NCBI GenBank assembly: GCA_900617975.1
Contig: UZAE01012918.1
Coordinates: forward strand, 1 to 15,732
DNA: 15,732 bases
Source of the DNA: Rodentolepis nana
Lineage: Eukaryota > Platyhelminthes > Cestoda > Cyclophyllidea > Hymenolepididae
Direction: 5' to 3'
A program made the translations under genes and the position numbers. The stretch's first letter is position 1, and every line of letters starts with the position of its first letter. The notes beneath the pieces were generated by a model. The model was not told the origin of the DNA and did not search any database. It worked only from the letters and a program-made list of their open reading frames with translations. Shown piece after piece: positions 8,935 to 15,732 of this stretch.

Positions 8935-9436
8935 GGGGTGTGGAATAGACTTACCTCCTCGTGGTGCACCCTGGGCAGCGTATACTCATACGGCAAAAAG
9001 TCTATTAACCGGCAGTTGATTTCTCACTGTATGTCATATTCGACCCCTACCACAGTACTCATCTTACCCTTTCTGAGCCTTTGTATCTGTCTGTCTCTTT
9101 TACAACTGTGAACCACTTTTCTATTCCCCCTTCCGAATTCTTCTCACTTTGACGTTCCTCCTCCCCTCTGTGATGCCAGAAGTCAACTAAAGGGCTAATG
9201 ATAACTATCAAAACGCCTCCTGATAACTATCAAAACGCCTGTCATTTCTGCTTCTTTGATGAACCTTCCCTCTGTAAAGCCCGAACTATGCTACTTTGAT
9301 GAACCTTCCCTCTGTGAAGCCCGTAGCTCTTTTTGTCACTTTGACGTTCCTCCTCCCCTCTGTGATGCCAGAAGTCAACTAAAGGGCTAATGATAACTAT
9401 CAAAACGCCTGCCATTTGTTATAAATAAATAAATAA
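8935..9436 (+). mobile_element. SINE-like element copy 5 with multiplied 3' module
   Basis: Sense copy, about 502 bp, longer than the family norm. Head and middle are ordinary (CTCGTGGTGCACCCTGGGC, CATACGGCAAAAAGTC, CATATTCGACCCC), with about 23 bases missing after GTTGATTTCTCAC. The excess is at the 3' end: the 75-base module at 9144-9218 is repeated perfectly at 9336-9410, with a 22-bp stutter (9199-9240) and two 40-bp partial units (9251-9330) between them. The final tail is (ATAA)n at about 9421-9436. The probable target duplication brackets the whole rearranged unit, so the extra modules were probably present at, or arose within, this insertion rather than coming from separate insertions. 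Confidence 0.9.
9144..9410 (+). repeat. repeated copies of the element 3' module
   Basis: 9144-9218 and 9336-9410 are identical over 75 bases (offset 192). Between them, TGATAACTATCAAAACGCCT occurs at 9199-9218 and again at 9221-9240 (period 22). Two similar 40-bp units follow at 9251-9290 and 9291-9330, each containing CTTTGATGAACCTTCCCTCT and AAGCCCG. These 40-bp units are themselves diverged versions of the module's start. Confidence 0.95.
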
Positions 9437-9449
9437 ATCTCAAAAACTT
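9437..9449. repeat. probable 3' target-site duplication of copy 5
   Basis: ATCTCAAAAACTT follows the ATAA tail and matches 8922-8934 in 11 of 13 positions. Confidence 0.7.
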
Positions 9450-10448
9450 TGCACATGTTCTGAGTTCACGTTTTAAGCGCATATTTCAGTCTTAAAAAAG
9501 ATGGTTGCACTCACTATTTCATAGTTTTTTGCAGGTTCTTTACCAGTGCCATTCACGGTCTTCACCATAATATCACACAACTGAATAACCACCAGATGGT
9601 ATTGTTACATTACCATTGTCTTTGTTAGTCCTCTAACCGGTTTGGTTACAGGGTGAAATTTTGTTACAACCGCAAACTCCGACACAAACGCCTACTCGAA
9701 CAGCCATTCATACGACGCATGCAAGGAAATTTTGGCTGGACTCCATTCTTCCCCCCCCCTCCCCCCCTCACTCCCCCTTCTTTTCCAGCTCTGGCTAAAT
9801 ATCGGTTTTCCGAACCCACATTTTCCCATTTCAAAAATATTCAACCAATGATAAATCACCACTGCATTAGTGTCAGACTCGCAACAGTTACTTGGCCAAT
9901 CACAGTTATTACCTGCTATCTTAATGAAATTCAGATGATTTCAAATGAAATTAAATTCAATTTCTAGTTTGAACATCTAGCAATTGCTAATAGGCAGGGG
10001 TTATAAGTTAATAGACAGGGTAAATGGTGAAGGAGGTAAATGAAGAGTGCGTTTATTCCATTTGAAACTAACTATTCGCTTAATGAAAATAAATGCCATT
10101 TCAGAATTCCTTCAATAAATGCGCTTTATTCCATCGTGACATACACACACACACACAGACACACACACACAAACACACGAAAAAAATCGACTGCAACGCA
10201 AAGATATTCGTAGATAAACGCTGTGGGCGAAAAAATCAAAGTGACATTGGGATTTGTGGATCTCCCCTACATCGCCTACTTCATGGAATTTAGCGGGCAG
10301 ATGCTTCCGCACGGCTGTGTTAAGGCCCCCTCCCCCACCTCCCCTCCTCTCCCCATTTCAGTTCAAACATAACAAAATGTGCTCTTTACTTCTCCCTGGG
10401 CCATATGCAGCAAAGGGATTGGAGTTTGTTGCAGAAATTATTCTAGGA
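9450..10448. other. no gene recognised; C-rich tracts and CA repeat
   Basis: Contains C-rich tracts at about 9750-9779 and 10326-10356 and the CA repeat at 10143-10178. The second C-rich tract ends in CCCCATTTCAG (about 10352-10362), which resembles a 3' splice acceptor, but no exon can be supported on either side. Open frames here are low-complexity (proline or HTHT runs) or lack any family signature. Confidence 0.6.
10143..10178. repeat. interrupted (AC)n microsatellite
   Basis: AC repeat broken once by a G and once by AA, about 36 bases. The interruptions suggest an older repeat than the pure one at 2599-2629. Confidence 0.93.
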
Positions 10449-10461
10449 ATGCAGAGATATT
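10449..10461. repeat. left target-site duplication of copy 6
   Basis: ATGCAGAGATATT is repeated exactly at 10826-10838, at the two borders of element copy 6. A perfect 13-bp direct repeat. Confidence 0.9.
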
Positions 10462-10825
10462 TACTTATATCGAATGGAAGGCTTTATGATAGTTATCATT
10501 AGCCCTTTAGTTGAACTTAGACATCACCGACGGAAGGAACATCAAACGCACAAAATTCAAGAGGTGGGGGGGGGGGGGGGGGGGGGGGGGGGGNGGGGGG
10601 GAGGTTAGGCAGAAGAGCGATTCACAGATGTAAAAGAGGCAGACAGATTCCAAGGTGGAGAAAAAGGTAAGATGAGTACTGTGGAAGTGATAAAATATGA
10701 TACACAGTGTAATCATGATAGTTTGAAGTCAAAAGTCTACTGCCAGTTTATAGACCTTTTTTACCGTATGAGTATACATTGTCCATGGTGATCTACGTGG
10801 AGGTAAGTCTATCGCACATACCTAG
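10462..10825 (-). mobile_element. SINE-like element copy 6 with poly-G expansion
   Basis: Full-length minus-strand copy between perfect 13-bp direct repeats. From the left: a short eroded tail (TACTTATATCG), the 3' module (GATAGTTATCATTAGCCCTT), the middle, the GAGTACTGTGGAAGTG block, and the head ending at 10825. The middle contains a G run of about 36 bases at the position where other copies have 3-10 C (sense strand), so this is expansion of the element's own homopolymer. Sequence divergence is fairly high (for example ACACAGTGTAATCATGATAG for the usual ACAGTGGGGTCATGGTAG), although the target duplication is intact. Confidence 0.92.
10566..10601. repeat. long poly-G tract with one ambiguous base
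   Basis: Twenty-eight G, one N at 10594, then seven G. The N and the extreme length mean the true length is uncertain, as sequencing and assembly often fail on such runs. It lies inside element copy 6. Confidence 0.95.
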
Positions 10826-10838
10826 ATGCAGAGATATT
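10826..10838. repeat. right target-site duplication of copy 6
   Basis: ATGCAGAGATATT, identical to 10449-10461, immediately beyond the element's 5' end. Confidence 0.9.
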
Positions 10839-10844
10839 GATTAT

Positions 10845-10908
10845 CATACGAGGTGACTTACCTATAGCACGCTGTTATTTCATAAATAAATAAATAATAA
10901 ATAATATA
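10845..10908 (+). mobile_element. possible mini-remnant: element head joined to element tail
   Basis: GACTTACCT at 10854-10862 matches the element's head. CTGTTATTTCATAAATAAAT at 10872-10891 closely matches its 3' end (CTGTCATTTGATATAAATAA), continuing as ATAA-type repeat to about 10908. Everything between is missing. It lies head-to-head beside copy 6. The tail match is good; the head match is short and could be chance. Confidence 0.4.
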
Positions 10909-11936
10909 GTAGTTTTCTGGCACAAATTTCAAACCAGATTCTTCATTAACCTGTTTTGTTCGAAGTCTAGAAGGAAATAAAGTCTGATACACTCATAAAT
11001 TAATTATTTTTTTATCTTATTTAAATGCAATCCATTCATGTCAATACAAAGAAGATAAACGGATGCTGTAATATCACGAGTTAATTTTAATAACCTGACC
11101 GATTAAATAAAAGTATTTGAATTTACCGGGTCATTTTGAATGACAAATCCTTTTCTTTCTTTTGGGGTATGAAGGGATGAGTAGCTAAAGGTCTGGTGAT
11201 GTAAGGGACCATTGGCAGCCTAACTTTAGTGACTAAATTTGGCTTATCCCAACCTCTACTCCTTACCAAACCTTTTAATTTGTAATTGGATGGGTTTCGC
11301 TAAGGGTAGCATTGATAAAATTATTTTTTATAGGATATCTACTGACATACACTCTCTTCAACCACAACAATCATCTTGACATGGAAGGGTTCATTGATCG
11401 TCTTATCAACTTTTTCTTTCATTTTTTGACCCCAAGCATTTATTTATGACAAAAGAGGACAATTTTTGTTTATAACAAACAGGAAGTGGGGACGTAAGAA
11501 ACACTAGTAGAAACTATTTGCAAAAAATTGTTGACGCTAATACTCATGATACGAAAATACTACTACCAAAGACCCTTTCAAGCAGAACAAAAAATTTTTT
11601 TTCCCTCAAGTGTCTCATTTCGTTTGCGAGTGATGATTGACGCAGTGGACCGTCTTGAAGTCTGGACGCAATGTTGAGATGATTGACAAGACGCGACAAA
11701 ATTATGAACAATTTTCAAGTTTAAAATTTGTTCTCAATATGGACTAAGAAAGAAGGCATATGCATTTTTATTGCACAAAGTTACTACAAAATACATGAAG
11801 TTTGCCTATATATTTAATTAATCAATTTAAATCGTTATCAATGTAAAGGATGGTTGTGTATGAATTGATAAGTCGCATGGAAAAATAAATTTAATTAATT
11901 TAAAGTTAAGCTTATGCAAGGATTAATATTGTGAAT
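10909..11936. other. no gene recognised
   Basis: One kilobase of AT-rich DNA between element copies. I see no open frame worth calling, no RNA gene and no repeat beyond short A/T runs. Confidence 0.7.
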
Positions 11937-12275
11937 TGTGATGAACGATTGACTTACTTCCACGTGGTTCATCATAGACAAAGTATACTCCAACGACTAA
12001 AAGTCTAACAACAGGCAGTTGACTTCTGACTACAAGCTACCATGACCCCACTGTATGTCATATTCGACCTCTTTCACAGTACTCACCTCACCTTTTTTTA
12101 CTACCTTTGTGTCTCCCTGTCTCTTTTACATCTTTGAAACACTCTCCTGTCCCCCCTCTCACCTCTCCGTGATTTTTATGTTCCTCCCCTCTGTGAAGTC
12201 CAAAGTCAACTAATGGGCTAATGATGACCATCGTAAAGTCTGCCATTTGATATATATATATATATATATATATAT
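11937..12275 (+). mobile_element. SINE-like element copy 7
   Basis: Sense copy, about 339 bp. The head is diverged (TGTGATGAACGATTGACTTAC; TTCATCATAGACAAAGTATAC). The middle and 3' module are typical (CTACCATGACCCCACTGTATG, TGTGAAGTCCAAAGTCAAC, GGGCTAATGATGACCATC). It ends in a (TA)n tail at about 12250-12275 instead of ATAA. No convincing target duplication was found. The head keeps a GTAAGT-type donor on the minus strand, though the preceding G is lost. Confidence 0.9.
12250..12275. repeat. (AT)n tract forming the tail of copy 7
   Basis: Thirteen AT units directly after the CTGCCATTTG end of the 3' module. It occupies the place of the (ATAA)n tail of other copies, so it is probably a tail-derived microsatellite. 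Confidence 0.9.
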
Positions 12276-12418
12276 CAAGTCCCACAGATTCCTTATCTCA
12301 GTCAACTTAAATTGTTAGCAAAAACTAAGATTCCTTTGTGGAATTCGTGACATGGATGCGATCACTGCAAAAAGGGACATGTCATTAAAATGTTGGAAGG
12401 AATGGGAATGCACTTTAA

Positions 12419-12432
12419 ATGCGTATCAATAT
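12419..12432. repeat. probable left target-site duplication of copy 8
   Basis: ATGCGTATCAATAT matches ATGCCTATCATTAT at 12769-12782 in 12 of 14 positions, at the two borders of copy 8. Confidence 0.75.
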
Positions 12433-12768
12433 TTTCTTATTTATTTATTTCAAATGACAGGCGTTTTGATAGTTATCATTAGCTCTTTAGTTGACTTCGG
12501 GACTTCATAGGGAGGAGGGAGAACATCAAAGTGACAAGAAGTCGAGATGAGTGGCAGAACAATGATTCAAGGATGTAAAAGAGACAGACAGACTGACACG
12601 AGGGCAGAGGAAATGTAAGACATGAACTGTGGAAGTGGTCGCATATGACATACAGTGGGGCCAGGGTGGTTTGAAGTTAGAAGTCAACTTCCGATTAATA
12701 GATTTTTTGCTGTATGAATATACGTTGCATAGGATGCACCATGTGGAGGTAAGTCTATTGCTCATTCT
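12433..12768 (-). mobile_element. SINE-like element copy 8, full length
   Basis: Minus-strand copy, about 336 bp. From the left: (ATTT)n tail, CAAATGACAGGCGTTTTGAT, GTTATCATTAGCTCTTTAG, the purine-rich middle with GAGACAGACAGAC, the CATATGACATACAGTGGGG block, and the head ending CTCATTCT at 12768. Slightly decayed 14-bp direct repeats flank it. GAGGTAAGT is intact at 12746-12754 on the plus strand. Open frames on either strand here come from the element's own sequence and do not indicate a gene. Confidence 0.93.
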
Positions 12769-12782
12769 ATGCCTATCATTAT
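12769..12782. repeat. probable right target-site duplication of copy 8
   Basis: ATGCCTATCATTAT, 12 of 14 identical to 12419-12432. Confidence 0.75.
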
Positions 12783-14726
12783 ATCATTCCTTTATCATTA
12801 TTTATGCTTAACTCAAAGACCGGGTTGAAGCAGTACTTTGGTCAAGATTTTTAGCGGTGTTAAATTGTGTTAAGATTTGTCGAGTCATACATACATTAGA
12901 ATTTGAATGACAGGTGTAGAACATTCAAACATACCAGAACTTTGAATGGCACACAATGTATTTCAGTCCATTAAATTAAATTAAAAGACATCTGTCCATC
13001 GGAGGGAAAGTTTCGAATTTCATGGGTCAGAATTCGTCCGCTCTTTTTTTCAAAATTCAAAACCTATTGCAAAGTATTAAATTACTATAATAAGAGGACG
13101 TTGAATATCATTTTGAAAAAAATTTATCGGTTCAGAAATATGGGCATTCATTAGTTTGGACAAAATTTACTTCATTTGCAAAATATAAACTTTGTTAAAA
13201 AAATCCTAGCATTCTTGTTATTTTTTTTGTTTATCGAAAATGTCGTTACCTTGACTCATCTTTAAGCCTAACTTCGCTTTGCCCGAATGAATGATATGAA
13301 TGTAACTGTAAATCAATATTGATTATTGAAGGATTACATTCTACGATAACTCAGAAATCTTCTTAAAATGTGAATCAAAGTGGAAGGCCTCCGATTGAAA
13401 GTGTCAAAGTAATGATTCTAGTATTATTGGATAGAATTCCGTAGTTGGAATACTTGATTGACAGTTCATTGAAAGATCGATGGAATTTTTCAAATTCTTT
13501 TATTTTTTATGCACAATAAGCTTGATATTTCACTCTTTGTATTACAACTTTGTTGTTTTGTTTACATCAACTGCGAATAAAAGGCCAAACAAATTAATTA
13601 GATGTAAATATACAACTTTAGCTACCAGCCAATCCTTAAAATTTGTCAATTCAAAACGAAAATGAAACATGCTATTTTTACTCAATCTGACTGAGAAATA
13701 TATTAGTGTGGAGACTTGCTAACGGGAAAATAGTTATTCAAATCAAAATATCTCCAATTGAAGGTATGTCCCCTAACGTGATAAAAAATAAACAAGAAAC
13801 ACGAAAAGATGTAGGCCACCAATCAGGTTCGAGATTAATCTTCACGTTTCACTGCATTAATAGGTAGGAAACCTACTTTCCACTTTCTAAACGCACCACA
13901 AAATTGCAAAAAAAAACACATGTAAAATCCCTGCATTTATTCAATCCTAGTCTTATTTTGTAGATAAAAAAGGGAATTTTTCTAAAATTCACTCAACTTT
14001 CTTGGGTTATGACTCGTATCAGGATTAATTTCATTGTTTGGCTAAATTTACTCGAATAGACAAATTCAAATCGATGAACCTGCACTCACATTAAGTTAAG
14101 AGGGTTTCTGTGAAAATGGTGGTTAAAGGTCAAATTTGAGTATCTCACTGGTATAACGCACTTCAAAGGACTTCTCTTTCAATGGTCGTAAAACGATTGG
14201 CACCTACCTTGACAAATTTCATTAAGAATTCAATGTCTTCACTTACTATCTAATATGGTTGATTGAAAATGCATCACTTCGTAGATTCCTTGTGCAGTTA
14301 CGTGTAAGTAAATACGTATCATCATTAAGCAAATAGTAATATCAATTTCGCTCAAATGTTTTATGTATTCAAGGGTAATCAAATTATTATCATTAATTTG
14401 ATTATCACAATTAATATTGTAAAGATGGGTTGTAAGGTTGAATATTTCGCTCGAATTTGTATTCAACTTCTAGCCATTTTTGTGAATCAAAACTGTTCTC
14501 TTTATTACTATTACGCTATTATCTTTCCTACTCTTTTGACTGATCTTCATTTTAGGAGAAAATATGGCAGACCATATGTTGCGAAAAAAAACCTGACACA
14601 AAGAAAACAGCCCATCTAATGTGTGTGCGCGTGTGCGTTTTTCCTACATATGTGATAGTAACTCTTCTTATTGGCTACTTGATTTTGCAATAGCCAAGCC
14701 ATATATCAACAGTCCACTTTACACTG
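12783..14726. other. no gene recognised; one small perfect hairpin
   Basis: AT-rich DNA of about 1.9 kb. Open frames near 13480-13665 and 14239-14619 are hydrophobic, AT-rich translations without recognisable domains. The hairpin at 14376-14404 is listed separately. No element copy or RNA gene was seen; GGTTCGAGATT near 13827 resembles a tRNA B box but has no tRNA fold around it. Confidence 0.65.
14376..14404. repeat. perfect 11-bp inverted repeat
   Basis: TAATCAAATTA (14376-14386) and TAATTTGATTA (14394-14404) are exact reverse complements around a 7-base loop. Being nearly all A and T, the hairpin is weak, and such repeats arise by chance in AT-rich DNA. Confidence 0.6.
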
Positions 14727-14738
14727 ATATATATATAT

Positions 14739-15043
14739 TTCAAATGGCAGGCGTTTTGATAGTTATCATTAACTCTTTAGCAGACTTCGGACTTCACAGA
14801 GGGGAGTAACATCACAGCGGGAAAAATTCGAGAGAGGAGAAAGAAGAGTGATTCACAGTTGTAAACAAGACAGATTGGCACGAACGCAGAGAAAAGATGA
14901 GGTGAGTACTGTTGAAGTGGACGAATTTGACATACAGTGGGGTCATGGTAGTTCGAAGCCAACTGTCGGTTTATAGACTTTTTGCCGTATGAGTATGCGT
15001 TGCCCAGGGTGCACCGCGTGGAGGTAAGTCTCTCGCGTGCCCC
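14739..15043 (-). mobile_element. SINE-like element copy 9
   Basis: Minus-strand copy, about 305 bp, quite close to the family pattern: CAAATGGCAGGCGTTTTGAT, GTTATCATTAACTCTTTAG, TTCGGACTTCACAGAGGGGA, GAGTACTGTTGAAGTGG, ACAGTGGGGTCATGGTAG, TTTATAGACTTTTTGCCGTA, GGGTGCACCGCGTGGAGG. It is about 15-20 bases short in the AGTCAGAAGTCAAC region. AT dinucleotide tracts border it on both sides (14727-14738 and 15044-15054). They may be a target duplication in a TA-rich site, or a TA tail plus coincidence. Confidence 0.9.
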
Positions 15044-15054
15044 ATATATATATA

Positions 15055-15732
15055 ATTATTAGTGTGTAATTTGACCATGGTTAAGACATTTGTTGTGAAA
15101 TCACGTACATTACATGTTGTCATTCCAAATGTGCGTTCCTGTCGTAGAAGGGTGTCAGTTCTTCAATTAGCTATGCGTCCGATTATTTGAAGATCCAATC
15201 GAAGGATTTAATTAAGTTTGTCTGTGGAATAATAAGGTGAGGGAGTATTACAGTCAGAATTACTACAGGATATTTCAGAATCGTTGCACACTGACTCATA
15301 ATTCCAAACTGGTCTGAATTTCGGATGGTTCTTTCATTATTGATCGGGCATTTGGGAACTATCCGATGACTCATGTTCCTTCCAAATTAAACCCACCCCC
15401 CCCCTCCCACTCCTTCCTTTAGTCTTCTCTTTGTTCTTTAACGATGATTTAATTCAGAATCAACTTATTTACAAAAAAATATTGTTTCCTGGCTGGTATT
15501 GTGAGGAGCGAATAATTCTTTTGATAAACGAGAGATTTCTTTCTTCTGCAACTAACAGGCTTTCACAATCGATTTGCATTGTTCAGGGATTCAAATATAT
15601 CTACGATGTGTCCCTCCATCCTCTTCCGAGGTTCCACAATTGCACTTTCAAAATTATGGAACACTTATTAGGGTGTGAGCATACACTTATTGGCGAATAA
15701 AAATGCAAGAATTCAAAAATCCACCATTCATT
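15055..15732. other. no gene recognised
   Basis: No element copy or gene is seen. A C-rich tract lies at about 15392-15411. An open frame at 15431-15700 begins at TTG, not ATG, and shows no recognisable domain. Confidence 0.6.

Noticed and set aside
12526..12811. Open frames on both strands around copy 8
   Set aside because: Both are translations of the repeat element itself. Similar frames appear in other copies with stops and shifts, so there is no sign of selected coding.
13820..13845. tRNA-like B box (GGTTCGAGATT)
   Set aside because: No A box at the right distance and no cloverleaf could be found around it.
1..15043. Reading the spaced repeats as a CRISPR array or satellite
   Set aside because: The repeats are about 330 bp, dispersed, in both orientations, at irregular spacing, and have their own target duplications. 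None of this fits CRISPR or tandem satellite.

Overview
This window looks like gene-poor eukaryotic DNA, intergenic or deep-intronic, and probably from an animal. The signs are AT-rich sequence with long CA, TA and homopolymer tracts, no dense coding, and one dispersed repeat family present about ten times. One decayed reading frame carries the C-terminal signature of animal LINE retrotransposons of the Jockey/I type. An arthropod is my guess, but the sequence does not prove it. I find no intact protein gene, no tRNA or rRNA gene, no CRISPR array and no bacterial operon. Most open frames longer than 60 codons look like chance, and several begin at GTG or TTG and so have no ATG.

The dominant content is a short interspersed element of about 330 bp, nine substantial copies plus fragments, covering roughly a fifth of the window. 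In sense orientation it starts at a fixed point (TGGGGTGTGCGATAGACTT), runs through a conserved head, a pyrimidine-rich middle and a 3' module of about 75 bp, and ends in an (ATAA)n or (TA)n tail. Sense copies on + lie at 4918-5228, 7446-7773, 8935-9436 and 11937-12275. Copies on - lie at 1-149, 2826-3215, 10462-10825, 12433-12768 and 14739-15043. Perfect 11- and 13-bp target-site duplications flank two copies, and slightly decayed 13- and 14-bp ones flank two more. Variable 11-14 bp duplications, a fixed 5' end, no terminal inverted repeats and a simple-repeat tail point to a SINE-like retroposon moved by LINE machinery. I could not recognise a tRNA-, 5S- or 7SL-derived head.

The most interesting point is at 1745-2216. 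A frameshifted LINE remnant (RNase H-like piece, then a VAEFRPCTGHDCL block and a cysteine-containing segment) runs directly, in the same orientation, into about 77 bp that match the 3' module of the short element. This is the arrangement expected if the short element borrowed its tail from that LINE, so the window may show both members of a LINE/SINE pair.

Layout: 1-149 element copy; 150-1744 no gene, one G-quadruplex-prone tract; 1745-2216 LINE remnant plus tail; 2217-2825 CA repeat; 2826-3215 copy with a 50-bp internal duplication; 3216-4917 no gene, paired C-rich and G-rich tracts; 4918-5228 copy; 5229-7445 no gene, TA repeat; 7446-7784 copy with target duplication; 7785-8934 no assigned gene; 8935-9436 copy with a multiplied 3' end; 9437-10448 C-rich tract and CA repeat; 10449-10908 copy containing a long poly-G with an N, plus a mini-remnant; 10909-11936 nothing seen; 11937-12275 and 12433-12768 two copies; 12783-14726 no gene, one hairpin; 14739-15043 copy; 15055-15732 nothing seen.
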